NCBI RefSeq assembly: GCF_900091725.1
Contig: NZ_FMBW01000030.1
Span: 124,001-188,000, forward strand
DNA from: Streptomyces sp. DvalAA-43
GTDB lineage: Bacteria > Actinomycetota > Actinomycetes > Streptomycetales > Streptomycetaceae
DNA length: 64,000 bases
Reading direction: 5' to 3'
A program made the translations under genes and the position numbers. How positions within the stretch are numbered: the first letter of the stretch is position 1; each line of letters begins with the position of its first letter. The notes under the pieces are model-generated. The model had not been told where the DNA came from and ran no database searches. It saw only the letters and a program-made list of their open reading frames with translations. Below are positions 49,556-58,060 of the stretch, piece by piece.

Positions 49556-50403
49556 CGCCGCTGGTCGCGTGCGCGGTCCTGATCGCGGCGGTCACCCACG
49601 CCAGCTGGAACGCCATCGCGCACGCGATCAAGGACCAGCTCCTCTCCTTCACCCTGATCTCCGGCGGCGGTCTGCTGATCGGCGCGGCCGCCGCCCTGTT
49701 CGTACCGTTCCCGGCCGCCGGGGCCTGGCCGTATCTGCTGGTCTCGGCCGGGCTCCATGTGGCGTACATGCTGCTGCTGATGCGCTCGTTCACCCTGGGC
49801 GACTTCGGGCAGATGTACCCGATCGCCCGGGGCACGGCCCCGCTGGTGGTGACGGTCCTCGCCGCGGTCTTCGTCGGCGAGCACCCGGACGGCTGGGCCA
49901 CCGCCGGGGTCGCGGTGGCCTCGGCGGGGCTGGTCGGACTGGCCCTCTGGGGCATCCGGGGCAGCGGTCGCCGCCCCGACTGGCCCGCCCTGCTGGCCGC
50001 CCTCGCGACCGGACTGGCCATCGCCGGATACACCACGGTGGACGGCGTCGGCGTACGCGCCTCCGGCACCCCGCTCGGCTACATCGCCTGGCTGATGATC
50101 CTGGAGGGCCTGGCCATCCCGGTCTACGCGCTCCACCGCCGCCGCGCCGAACTCCTGCCCGCCCTGCGCCCGTTCGCCGTACGCGGACTGCTGGGCGCGG
50201 CCCTGTCGGTGACGGCGTACGCCCTCGTCCTGTGGGCCCAGACCCGGGCGGCACTGGCCCCGATCGCGGCCCTGCGCGAGTCCTCCATCATCGTCGGCGC
50301 GGCCATCGGAACGCTCCTCTTCAAGGAACGATTCGGCGCACCACGCATCGCGGCGGCCGGGCTGATGGTCGTCGGCATCGGCCTGATGCTGCACACGGGG
50401 TGA
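49552..50403 (+). CDS. EamA/DMT family transporter
   Basis: 283 residues with ten hydrophobic segments as two five-helix EamA halves (HASWNAIAHAIKDQ at the start, LLFKERFGAPRIAAAGLMVV at the end). Likely exports a small metabolite; substrate unknown. GTG start at 49552 overlaps the stop of the deacylase gene, so they form an operon. Confidence 0.88.
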   Translation: MTPLVACAVLIAAVTHASWNAIAHAIKDQLLSFTLISGGGLLIGAAAALFVPFPAAGAWPYLLVSAGLHVAYMLLLMRSFTLGDFGQMYPIARGTAPLVVTVLAAVFVGEHPDGWATAGVAVASAGLVGLALWGIRGSGRRPDWPALLAALATGLAIAGYTTVDGVGVRASGTPLGYIAWLMILEGLAIPVYALHRRRAELLPALRPFAVRGLLGAALSVTAYALVLWAQTRAALAPIAALRESSIIVGAAIGTLLFKERFGAPRIAAAGLMVVGIGLMLHTG

Positions 50404-50419
50404 GCGGGGCGGGTGCGGG

Positions 50420-50469
50420 GGGGCAGGTGCAGGAAGCGGGTTCAGGGGCAGGTGCAGGGAGCGGGTTCA
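50420..50469. repeat. 25-bp tandem repeat
   Basis: Two 25-bp units beginning GGGGCAGGTGCAGG (50420-50444 and 50445-50469) with one mismatch, in the gap after the EamA stop. Confidence 0.75.
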
Positions 50470-50537
50470 GGGGCCTGGTTCGGCGGCGATGCGGGTAGGT
50501 CGCTTCCAGACCTCCGCCTCCTACGAAGGGCCCTCCC

Positions 50538-50747
50538 GTGACAGCCGAGTCCCCGCACTGGTTCACGTCCTCCTACAGCGACAACGGCGGTTCCTGCGTC
50601 GAGGTCGCCACCAACCTCGCCACCCCGCACGGAACCGTCCCCGTACGCGACTCCAAGAACCCCGGCGGACCCGTGCTGCACGCCACCCCCGCCGCCTTCG
50701 CCGCGTTCGTGGCGGGCGTCAGGGGCGGGGAGTTCGGCTCCGTCTGA
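50538..50747 (+). CDS. DUF397 protein, copy 1
   Basis: 69 residues. Classic DUF397: HWFTSSYSDNGGSCVEVA near the start and VPVRDSKNPGGPVL followed by FAAFVAGV at the end. In Streptomyces these small proteins partner with XRE regulators of the WhiJ type and affect development. GTG at 50538 with GAAGGGCC. Two close paralogues lie 2 kb downstream around an XRE gene. Confidence 0.92.
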   Translation: MTAESPHWFTSSYSDNGGSCVEVATNLATPHGTVPVRDSKNPGGPVLHATPAAFAAFVAGVRGGEFGSV

Positions 50748-50828
50748 CCCTCGGGGTCCGTCCGGGCGGGCGGACCTCCTGGGGCGTCCGCGAAGGAACG
50801 TGACACGGCACGAGTCGGCCGTCGCGCC

Positions 50829-51299
50829 TCAATCAGGGTGCACGGAGAGGGTGTACGTGCAGTCGGTGTCGGGGACGACGACGAGGAACGGGTTGCCGCT
50901 CTTGATGTGCGCCTGGGCCGCGCGCTGGCCCTGCCGGTCCTCGTACCAGGCACGGAGCTCGGCGGGGCGGTCGGGCGTCGAGCCGACCGGCAGCCGCTTC
51001 AAGGGCTGCACCCACGCCGAACACCCCGGGCCGGGACGCGGGCCAAGGCCTGAGTCGGGATCGGGATCGAGATCGGAATCCGCGTCGGATTCGGAGTCGG
51101 GATCCGCGTCGGGATCGGCATCGGTGTCGATCCGGTCCGCGATCCACAACGCCTGGCCGCCCAGCCACCGCATTGCCAGCACCGGGGAGACGGTCCGGAA
51201 CGTGCCCAGCACATGCCTCGCCATCTCTCCCGTGCCCCCGAAGAATTCCACCGCCAACGCCTCGCACCGGTAACCACCGGGTGGTACCGCCCCGTTCAC
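50829..51299 (-). CDS. Protein of unknown function with Asp-rich repeat linker
   Basis: 156 residues. Middle segment is an acidic DxDxD/SESD linker (DTDADPDADPDSESDADSDL) followed by PDPDSGLGPRPGPG; the C-terminus is globular (AELRAWYEDRQGQRAAQAHI, VVVPDTDCTYTL). The DNA encoding the linker is a GGAT/GTCGGGATCG-type repeat (51056-51126). GTG at 51299 overlaps the stop of the upstream small gene. Not recognised. Confidence 0.6.
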   Translation of the reverse strand: MNGAVPPGGYRCEALAVEFFGGTGEMARHVLGTFRTVSPVLAMRWLGGQALWIADRIDTDADPDADPDSESDADSDLDPDPDSGLGPRPGPGCSAWVQPLKRLPVGSTPDRPAELRAWYEDRQGQRAAQAHIKSGNPFLVVVPDTDCTYTLSVHPD

Positions 51300-51556
51300 A
51301 CCCCACCCCGGCTGCTCCGCAGATTCCGCAACGCGTTCTCCACGCTCAGCCGCTCGGCCGGAGTGAGCGCCTGGACCCACTCGGGCTCCGCCTCCCACTC
51401 CACACCGCCGCCGAGCGGCCGCAGGGACCAGTACGGACCGGCGACCCCACAGAATTCCCCCACCCGGCCGCCATGGCCGGAATCCCGGAAAAGCGTTCCG
51501 GAGGGCGGAACTTGAGGGGGTTGGTGACGAGTCAGGGCACCATCTTCTTCGGGCAC
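51296..51556 (-). CDS. Small protein of unknown function (86 aa)
   Basis: 86 residues with a C-terminal helix WVQALTPAERLSVENALRNL. GTG at 51556 is chosen because GGAGCGGAG precedes it; an earlier in-frame GTG at 51583 has no ribosome site. The stop overlaps the next gene's start (GTGA), so the pair forms a small operon facing away from the XRE gene. No family recognised. Confidence 0.5.
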   Translation of the reverse strand: MPEEDGALTRHQPPQVPPSGTLFRDSGHGGRVGEFCGVAGPYWSLRPLGGGVEWEAEPEWVQALTPAERLSVENALRNLRSSRGGV

Positions 51557-51627
51557 GTCAACTCCGCTCCGTAGCCATCCCACTACCAGGAGGCTTCAGA
51601 GTGGCCTAGAGTCGGAGTGTCATCAAC

Positions 51628-52473
51628 ATGGCCGAAGGGGAGGACACATTGGTAAACCGCAAGGAGTTGAACCCTGAAGCAAGCCCTCAGGCTGCTTTCG
51701 GCGCACGTTTACGCAGGCTGCGGGAAGAGCGCGGCTGGACCCAGGATCACGTCGGTGCGCTGGTCGGCTGTACGGGCAGGCATATCTCGGCCCTCGAAAC
51801 TGGTCGTAAATCACCGACTCTGCCGTTCTCGCGCCGTGTTGATGTGGCATTGGATACGACAAACACCGCCGATTCGTTCGAGCGCGAATGGCGCGATATC
51901 AAGCACGGAAACCTACTGGAGGGATTCCCGGAATACGTCGGGTACGAGGGCAGGGCGACGGAGATCAGACTGTTCCAGATCGGGATCGTCCCCGGGCTGT
52001 TGCAGACTCCGGAGTACGCAAGGGCGCTGGCGAATGGTGATGTGTGGCGAGGCTCCATCACGCCCGAACAGGCAGAAGAGCGCGTGTCGTTCCTGGCTCA
52101 GCGGCAAGGCGCGTTGACGAGGGCACGGCCACCCATGCTGATCGCGGTGATGGACGAAAGCTGCATCCGCCGCCCGATCGGCGGTCCCGAGGTCATGGAG
52201 TCCCAGATTCAGAAGCTGGTCGATTTCGCCGCACTCCCCAACACGGTTCTCCAGGTGGCGCCGTTCGACATAGGGGAGCGTCGTCCCTTCAACCTGCCGG
52301 TCAACTTGCTCACCCTTCCGGACCGGTCCATGGTCTCGTATGCCGAATCCCACTCGCAGGGGAACGTGGACCGCGAGAGCGCTTCCGTTCTGCCTCTGCT
52401 GACGGGCTACCATCAGCTACAGGCCGAAGCCCTCTCCCAAGCGGCATCCGTGGCGATGATCAAGCAGGCATGA
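51628..52473 (+). CDS. XRE family regulator with DUF5753 (WhiJ-like)
   Basis: 281 residues from the ATG. Helix-turn-helix at about 25-75 (LRRLREERGWTQDHVGALVG), then the long DUF5753 domain (PGLLQTPEYARALA, VMDESCIRRPIGGPEVM, VLPLLTGYHQLQAEAL). These proteins regulate development with DUF397 partners; one follows 12 bp downstream. A TTG at 51649 with GGGGAGGACACA is an equally good start. TAGAGT at 51607-51612 is a likely -10 box. Residue 28 is a TTA codon (51709-51711), so expression may depend on the bldA tRNA. Confidence 0.9.
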   Translation: MAEGEDTLVNRKELNPEASPQAAFGARLRRLREERGWTQDHVGALVGCTGRHISALETGRKSPTLPFSRRVDVALDTTNTADSFEREWRDIKHGNLLEGFPEYVGYEGRATEIRLFQIGIVPGLLQTPEYARALANGDVWRGSITPEQAEERVSFLAQRQGALTRARPPMLIAVMDESCIRRPIGGPEVMESQIQKLVDFAALPNTVLQVAPFDIGERRPFNLPVNLLTLPDRSMVSYAESHSQGNVDRESASVLPLLTGYHQLQAEALSQAASVAMIKQA

Positions 52474-52485
52474 AAGGGAAGATCC

Positions 52486-52692
52486 GTGACTGACGAGCCC
52501 CGCTGGTTCAAGTCTTCGTACAGCTCCAACGGCGGCGACTGCGTGGAGGCCGCCACCAACCTCGCCGCCTCGAACGGCGTGGTCCCCGTCCGCGACTCCA
52601 AGAACCCCGGCGGCCCCGTGCTGCACACCTCCCCCGCCTCCTTCGCCGCCTTCGTGACGGGCGTCAAGGCAGGGGAGTTCGGCGCCGTCTGA
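52486..52692 (+). CDS. DUF397 protein, copy 2
   Basis: 68 residues: RWFKSSYSSNGGDCVEAATN at the start and VPVRDSKNPGGPVLHTSPAS near the end. GTG at 52486, 12 bp after the XRE stop, with GGGAAG upstream. Probable direct partner of the XRE regulator. Its 3' half is almost identical in DNA to copy 3. Confidence 0.92.
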   Translation: MTDEPRWFKSSYSSNGGDCVEAATNLAASNGVVPVRDSKNPGGPVLHTSPASFAAFVTGVKAGEFGAV

Positions 52693-52723
52693 CCAACGGA
52701 GGTCCAGCGCACCCGATCCGACG

Positions 52724-52752
52724 AGCCCCACCGCGCGACGCACGGTGGGGCT
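52724..52752 (+). terminator. Terminator after XRE/DUF397 operon
   Basis: Perfect 10-bp stem AGCCCCACCG / CGGTGGGGCT with a nine-base loop. Confidence 0.75.
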
Positions 52753-52860
52753 TCGCGCTGCCCATACCCACCCGCGCCGGTTTGCCTCTCCGGCCCAATG
52801 GGCACGTGGAACGCGGCACAGCCTTCGGTACTGCATCCGGCCAGTCGCGAAAGGGCTCCC

Positions 52861-53070
52861 ATGACGATCGAATCCGCCCGCTGGGTCACGTCTTCGTACA
52901 GCGGCAGCGGCGGTTCTTGCGTTGAGTGGGCCCCGAGCAGCGCACTCGCCACCGGCACCGTCCCCGTCCGCGACTCCAAGAACCCCGGCGGCCCCGTGCT
53001 GCACACCTCCCCCGCCTCCTTCGCCGCCTTCGTGGCAGGCGTCAAGGCGGGGGAGTTCAGGGCCGTCTGA
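52861..53070 (+). CDS. DUF397 protein, copy 3
   Basis: 69 residues: RWVTSSYSGSGGSCVEWAPS and VPVRDSKNPGGPVLHTSPAS. ATG at 52861 with GAAAGGGC. It follows a terminator, so it is transcribed alone. The N-terminal half differs from copies 1 and 2, while the C-terminal half matches copy 2. Confidence 0.9.
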   Translation: MTIESARWVTSSYSGSGGSCVEWAPSSALATGTVPVRDSKNPGGPVLHTSPASFAAFVAGVKAGEFRAV

Positions 53071-53098
53071 GCGGGGCCGACCCGCGCACGGCGGGCGC

Positions 53099-54688
53099 TC
53101 AGCCCACCGGGACCGACGCGGGGCGGGCCGGAGGTTCCTCGGTGGCCGGGGACGCCGGGGCGGCCTGCTTGGCGGCCGGGCGCAGGAGTACGGCGCAGGC
53201 GAGGGCGGCCAGCAGGGCGAGCGAGGCCGAGACGGTCAGGCAGAGCCGCATGCCGTCGAGGAAGGAGTCGCCCAGGGCCGACAGGGCCGGTCCGGTGGCG
53301 GCGTCCAGGCGGAGTCCGGCCACGGCGCCGAGCCCCTGCTCACGGGCGGTGTCGAGGACGCGGGCACTCGCCTCGGCGGGCACCCCCGCGTCGGTGAGGC
53401 GGCCGGGCAGCGCGTCGAGCGCCCGGGTGGTCAGCAGGGCGCCGAGCACGGCGGGGCCGAGGGCGCCGCCGAGCTGGCGGAAGGCGTTGTTCCCGGCGGC
53501 GGCCATCCCGGCCAGCTGGTACGGGACGGAGGACACCGCGGAGGCGGTCATCGGGGTGATCACGGCGCCCATGCCGAGACCCAGCAGCGCCAGCCGCCAC
53601 GCGATGGAGACGTAGGAGGTGTGGGCGTCGACATCCGTCAGCAAGAACATCGCGCCCGCCGCGAGGACCAGGCCGGTGGTGATCAGGACCCGGGGGGAGA
53701 CCCGGTGCATCAGGCGTCCGACGGGCAGGCCCGCGAGGAGGGACACCCCGGTGACCATCACCATCCGCAGCGCCGCCTCGATCGTGGTCAGGTGCTGCAC
53801 CATGCCGAAGTAGAGGCTCAGCACGAAGAAGAAGCCGATCAGGCCGAGGAAGCTGATCATGGCGACCAGGGCGGTGGCGGTGAAGGCCGGGCTGCGGAAC
53901 AGCGCCAGGTCGAGCATCGGGCTCGCGCTGCGGCGCTCCACGACGACGAACACGGCGGCGGCGACCACGCCGAGCACCAGGGCCGTCACCACGGCGGGCT
54001 CGCCGAAGCCGTCCGCGCCACCCTCGATGACGCCGTAGACGACCGCGGTGACGGCGACGGCCGCGCTGATCTGGCCCGGCCAGTCGAGGCGGCGGCCGTG
54101 CGGGGCGCGCGAGTCGGGCAGCAGGAACGCCGCCACGACCAGCACGACCAGGGAGACCGGGATGGGCAGGAGGAAGATCCAGCGCCACGCGACGTGCTCC
54201 AGCAGCACACCGGCGATCAGCGAGCCCACGGCGAGCGAACCCATCAGGGCCATCGCCCACAGACCGATGTACTTGCCCCGCTCGCGGTGGTCGGGGACCG
54301 CGTGGCTGATCAGGGCCAGCGTCGTGGGCAGCAGCGCCGCCGCTCCCAGACCGGAGAGCGCCTGACCGGCCCAGAGCCACTGCACCGTGTCCGACATCAG
54401 CGATATCGCCGCGCCCAGGGCACAGAGGGCCATGCCCGTCTGGAACACCCGCTTGCGGCCGTGGACGTCACCCCATACCCCGGTGGTGAGGATCAGCGCG
54501 GCCATCGGCAGTACGAAGGCGTCCGAGACCCAGGACAGCTGGGACGTGGAGGCGCCCAGGGCCCGCTGGATGGCCGGCAGGCTCACCGACACGGTGGTCA
54601 CGGGGAGGTAGGCGACGAAGACGCCCAGGCAGGCCATGACGAGCGTGACGCCCCGCCCTGATCTGTCCTGTGTCGTTGCGGAGTTCAC
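53099..54688 (-). CDS. MFS transporter, DHA2 (14-helix) family
   Basis: 529 residues with 14 hydrophobic segments. Motif A region GVWGDVHGRKRVFQTG and LSWVSDAFVLPMAALILTTG are typical of EmrB/QacA drug exporters. GTG at 54688 with AGGAACC; the frame stays open upstream but lacks codon quality. Divergent from a two-module Lrp-type regulator, which probably controls it. Confidence 0.92.
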   Translation of the reverse strand: MNSATTQDRSGRGVTLVMACLGVFVAYLPVTTVSVSLPAIQRALGASTSQLSWVSDAFVLPMAALILTTGVWGDVHGRKRVFQTGMALCALGAAISLMSDTVQWLWAGQALSGLGAAALLPTTLALISHAVPDHRERGKYIGLWAMALMGSLAVGSLIAGVLLEHVAWRWIFLLPIPVSLVVLVVAAFLLPDSRAPHGRRLDWPGQISAAVAVTAVVYGVIEGGADGFGEPAVVTALVLGVVAAAVFVVVERRSASPMLDLALFRSPAFTATALVAMISFLGLIGFFFVLSLYFGMVQHLTTIEAALRMVMVTGVSLLAGLPVGRLMHRVSPRVLITTGLVLAAGAMFLLTDVDAHTSYVSIAWRLALLGLGMGAVITPMTASAVSSVPYQLAGMAAAGNNAFRQLGGALGPAVLGALLTTRALDALPGRLTDAGVPAEASARVLDTAREQGLGAVAGLRLDAATGPALSALGDSFLDGMRLCLTVSASLALLAALACAVLLRPAAKQAAPASPATEEPPARPASVPVG

Positions 54689-54906
54689 GTAGAGGTTCCT
54701 TCTGCTGCGGGGGTGGGTGCCGCGCGGGCACCGGCTGCGATGTGAGCACCGCCGTCCGGCGTGCGCCCGCTCCCGGGTGATCCGGCGTACCACCGCATTC
54801 CGCGCGGTTCGCCGAATCACCCACAAAGCCGCCGACCAGCTTCGCCCCGACCGTCGATGAATCCCCAAGCGATCCCGGTGAACGTCACGGAACCTCCGGA
54901 TTCGGC

Positions 54907-54924
54907 AATGGTCATGTGACCATT
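54907..54924. promoter_or_regulatory. Palindrome in the MFS/Lrp divergent region
   Basis: AATGGTCA-TG-TGACCATT: perfect 8-bp arms with a two-base spacer, ending five bases before the regulator's ATG. A good candidate operator for autoregulation and for control of the divergent exporter. Confidence 0.7.
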
Positions 54925-54929
54925 CATCC

Positions 54930-55922
54930 ATGCCTGACGATCTGGACCGCAAAATCATCCATGGACTGAACTGCTCGCCGCGAGTCTCCTTCCGCCGCCT
55001 CAGCGAGGTCGTCGGGGTGTCCGAGCAGACCGTGGCGCGCCGCTACAGTGCCCTGCTCCGCGGCGGCGTCATCCGCGTCGTCGGGTTGAGCAGCCCCGCC
55101 GCCCACGGCCGGTCCGAGTGGATCGCGCGGCTGCGCTGCCGCCCGGACGCCGTGGGGCCGCTCGCGGATTCCCTGGCCCGCAGGCCGGAGGTCGCGTACG
55201 CGAGCATCGCGTCCGGCGGTTCGGAGATCATCTGTATCGTCCGTTCGCCCACCGGGACCGCCCGCGACGACGTGCTGCTGCGGCAGCTCCCCCGGGCCGC
55301 CTCGGTCCTGGACCTGAACGTCGACCTGCTCGTCCACGCCTTCGGCTCCCCGGACACGGCCGGCTGGACCGGCCGGGAGGGCTCGCTCACCGACGAGCAG
55401 GTGCGGATGCTGACCGCGGAGCGCCCCACCCCCGCCGGTCCCCCGCTCCCCGCGACCGACGAGGACCTTCCCCTCCTCGAAGCGCTGGCGGAGGACGGCC
55501 GCGCCTCCCACACCCGGCTCGCGGAGGTCACCGGCTGGTCCAAGCCGCGCGTGGCCCGCCGGCTGGAGGCCCTGGAGGGCAGCGGCTCGTTGGTCTACGA
55601 CATCGACACCGTGCCCGAACGCCTCGGCTACGAGCTCAACGCCACCCTCTGGCTCCAGGTCGACCTGCCCCGGCTCCAGGAGATCGGCGAGGAGCTCAGC
55701 AGGCACGACGAGTGCGCCTTCGCCGCGGCCATCAGCGGCAAGCACAACATCATGGCGATCGTCATCTGCAAGGACACCCCGGACTTCTACCGCTACCTCA
55801 GCGGCCGCTTCGCCCGTACCGAGGGCGTCAGGGGCTACGAGATCAGTGTGCGGGTGCGCCGGCTCAAGCAGGCGGTCTCCCTCGTCCACCACGGGCGCCT
55901 GATCCACCCCGCACTCGCCTGA
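54930..55922 (+). CDS. Lrp/AsnC family regulator, duplicated
   Basis: 330 residues, twice the usual Lrp size. Two modules each have a helix-turn-helix (DLDRKIIHGLNCSPRVSFRR with GVSEQTVARRYSAL; then DLPLLEALAEDGRASHTRL with TGWSKPRVARRLEAL) and a ligand-binding RAM-like domain. Tandem Lrp proteins occur in actinobacteria. ATG at 54930 is close to a palindrome. Likely regulates the divergent MFS gene in response to an amino acid or drug. Confidence 0.9.
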   Translation: MPDDLDRKIIHGLNCSPRVSFRRLSEVVGVSEQTVARRYSALLRGGVIRVVGLSSPAAHGRSEWIARLRCRPDAVGPLADSLARRPEVAYASIASGGSEIICIVRSPTGTARDDVLLRQLPRAASVLDLNVDLLVHAFGSPDTAGWTGREGSLTDEQVRMLTAERPTPAGPPLPATDEDLPLLEALAEDGRASHTRLAEVTGWSKPRVARRLEALEGSGSLVYDIDTVPERLGYELNATLWLQVDLPRLQEIGEELSRHDECAFAAAISGKHNIMAIVICKDTPDFYRYLSGRFARTEGVRGYEISVRVRRLKQAVSLVHHGRLIHPALA

Positions 55923-55938
55923 CATGGGCAAGCGCTCC

Positions 55939-55967
55939 CGTCCCCGACCGGAAGGCGGTCGGGGACG
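55939..55967. terminator. Bidirectional terminator
   Basis: Perfect 11-bp stem CGTCCCCGACC / GGTCGGGGACG with a seven-base loop, between the convergent Lrp and second MFS genes. Confidence 0.8.
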
Positions 55968-55970
55968 CGC

Positions 55971-57437
55971 TCAGGCCACGGCCCGCCGGGGCTCGTCGTC
56001 CGCCGTGAACTCATCGCCCTCCGGCCGCCCCTTCTTCGGGAGCAGGAAGGTCATGGCAAGGAAGGCGACCAGCAGGCAGGACTGCGCGATCAGCGCGTGC
56101 CGGAAGCCGGACGCGAAGTCGCCGCTCCTGGCGTCGGCGAAGAACACGGAGCCGAAGACGGCCACCCCGATCGAGCCGCCGATCGACTGGACCGCGGAGA
56201 GCACGCCGGAGGCGGAGCCGATCTCGTGGTCGTCGACGGCCGCGAGGATGAAGCTGAACAGCGCCGCGATGACCATGCCCGCGCCGATGCCCGAGACGAC
56301 GACGCCGGGTGCGATGTCCCAGATGGAGAACGAGCCGCCCAGGCGGCCGAGTTCGTAGCCGAGCAGGGCGGCGCCGGCGAGCTGGACGAGCGGGCCGATC
56401 TGGAGGACCGCGCGGCCGATCCGGTCCGCGAGCACGGCGCCGCTGACCGCGCCGCCGATGGCGGTCCCCACGGCGAGCGGGAGGTTGCCGAGGCCCGCCT
56501 CGCCCGCGGTGAAGTGCCGGCCGATCTGGAGGTAGAGGGTCAGTACGAGCTGGGTGCCGACCAGTCCGGCGAAGAACAGGGCGATGCCGCCGAGCCCCAC
56601 GGTGAAGGCGGGCTTGCGCAGCAGCGCGGGGGTGACCAGCGGTTCGCGCCCCTGGGCCGCCGTGCTGCGCTGGCGGAGCGCGAAGGCGCCGAATCCGATG
56701 ACGGAGCCCGCCATGCAGAGCCAGGTCCACAGCGGCCACCCGGCCTCCTGGCCCTGGTTCAGGGGCAGGACGAGCAGTGCGCAGGACAGTGCCACCAGGG
56801 CGGCGCCCACCGTGTCGACGACCACCGTGCGGTCGCCCGGCCGCCGGGGGACGAATTTCGCGGCGACGATCAGGGCGGCGATGCCGATGGGCAGGTTGAC
56901 CAGGAAGACCAGCCGCCAGCCCAGGCCGAGGAAGTCGCCCTGGATCAGGCCGCCGCCCAGGACGGGCCCGATGATGCCGCCGAGCCCAAGGACGGGTCCG
57001 AAGATGCCGAAGACCTTGGTGAGTTCGGCGCCGGAGAAGTTCTCCCGCAGCAGCCCGAGCCCCTGGGGCAGGAGCATCGCCCCCGCGGTGCCCTGGAGCA
57101 GCCGGAAGGCGATCAGGGACCCGATGTCCGGCGCGCAGGCGCACAGCAGGGAGGTGGCGGTGAACGAGGCGAGGCCGATCAGGAACATCCGGCGCCGCCC
57201 GTAGCGGTCGCCGAGCCGTCCGCCGAGGATCAGCCCGGCGCCCAGCGTGAGGGCGTATCCGCCGATCACCCACTGGAGCCCGACCGAGCCGGCGCCCAGC
57301 GAGCGCTCCAGTTCGGGCCCGGCCACATTGACGATCGACGCGTCCAGCAGATCCATGATCTCCGCGACGAGCATCACCGCCAGGATCAGCCACCGCCACC
57401 GGTAGGGCGGCGGCGTGGCGGTCGGGTCGGTACTCAT
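55971..57437 (-). CDS. MFS transporter, DHA2 (14-helix) family
   Basis: 488 residues with 14 helices; starts MEIMDLLDASIVNVAGPELE-like (residues 15-35) and carries GGRLGDRYGRRRMFLIGLAS (motif A) and GPVLGGGLIQ (motif C, antiporter). EmrB/QacA drug-exporter subfamily. ATG 57437 with GAGGT; a second in-frame ATG 15 bp upstream sits in a repeat of ATGAGTA. Divergent from a MarR gene. Confidence 0.92.
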   Translation of the reverse strand: MSTDPTATPPPYRWRWLILAVMLVAEIMDLLDASIVNVAGPELERSLGAGSVGLQWVIGGYALTLGAGLILGGRLGDRYGRRRMFLIGLASFTATSLLCACAPDIGSLIAFRLLQGTAGAMLLPQGLGLLRENFSGAELTKVFGIFGPVLGLGGIIGPVLGGGLIQGDFLGLGWRLVFLVNLPIGIAALIVAAKFVPRRPGDRTVVVDTVGAALVALSCALLVLPLNQGQEAGWPLWTWLCMAGSVIGFGAFALRQRSTAAQGREPLVTPALLRKPAFTVGLGGIALFFAGLVGTQLVLTLYLQIGRHFTAGEAGLGNLPLAVGTAIGGAVSGAVLADRIGRAVLQIGPLVQLAGAALLGYELGRLGGSFSIWDIAPGVVVSGIGAGMVIAALFSFILAAVDDHEIGSASGVLSAVQSIGGSIGVAVFGSVFFADARSGDFASGFRHALIAQSCLLVAFLAMTFLLPKKGRPEGDEFTADDEPRRAVA

Positions 57438-57455
57438 TTTACCTCTACTCATTGG

Positions 57456-57503
57456 TTACCAATTAACTCGCCAATAAACTTACCAATATTCTTAGCAATA
57501 TTG
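57456..57503. repeat. Four 12-bp direct repeats in MFS/MarR divergent region
   Basis: Units TTACCAATTAAC, TCGCCAATAAAC, TTACCAATATTC, TTAGCAATATTG follow one another at exactly 12-bp spacing (57456-57503), sharing xxxxCAATxxxx. The stretch is strongly AT-rich in a GC-rich genome and overlaps the region where the MarR gene promoter's -35 would lie. Cooperative operator array is the likely role. Confidence 0.8.
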
Positions 57504-57507
57504 AGAG

Positions 57508-57513
57508 TATCCT
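57508..57513 (+). promoter_or_regulatory. MarR gene -10 box (leaderless)
   Basis: TATCCT seven bases before the ATG at 57521, adjacent to the 12-bp repeats and with no ribosome site. Confidence 0.65.
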
Positions 57514-57520
57514 GAGCCCC

Positions 57521-58042
57521 ATGGATGTCAAACCGAACGTCGGCACCCCCACCGAGACCCCGGGCGAGACCCCCGCCGAGGCTCCCAGCGAGGCTCCCTC
57601 CGGCGCCCCCGCCGACGACGGTGCCATCCGTGAGCAGCTGCGGAATCTGACCCTGCGCCAGCAGCGGTTCGAGCGCCATCTGGGCCGTCGGCTGCGGGTG
57701 GACGCGGCCGGGCTCGCCGTGATGGACCATCTCGTGAACGTCGGGCCGACCACCCCCACCGACCTCGCCCGCCGGCTGGACGCGTCGACGGCCGCGACGA
57801 CGCTGGTGATCGACCGGCTCGTGGCCGCCGGGCACGCCCGGCGGGAGCCCCACCCGACCGACCGGCGCAAGGTGATCGTGGCTCCCGCCGAGCACTGGGA
57901 GGCCATGGCGTACGAGCACGTGTCCCCGGTCATCCAGGGCGTCACCGAGGCCGCGGCCGACCTCTCCCCGCAGGACCGGGCCGTGGTGGCGGCGTTCCTG
58001 CGGCGAGTGGTCGGCGTCTACGACGGGGCGACCGGCCGCTGA
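57521..58042 (+). CDS. MarR family regulator
   Basis: 173 residues. N-terminal 35 are a Pro/Glu/Ala/Thr tail; winged helix at about 70-125 (TPTDLARRLDASTAATTLVI, then wing HPTDRRKVIVAP). Divergent from the second MFS exporter across 83 bp with a direct-repeat array, so it is probably a drug-responsive repressor of that pump and itself. Confidence 0.9.
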   Translation: MDVKPNVGTPTETPGETPAEAPSEAPSGAPADDGAIREQLRNLTLRQQRFERHLGRRLRVDAAGLAVMDHLVNVGPTTPTDLARRLDASTAATTLVIDRLVAAGHARREPHPTDRRKVIVAPAEHWEAMAYEHVSPVIQGVTEAAADLSPQDRAVVAAFLRRVVGVYDGATGR

Positions 58043-58060
58043 CCGCACGCGGCCAAGGCT

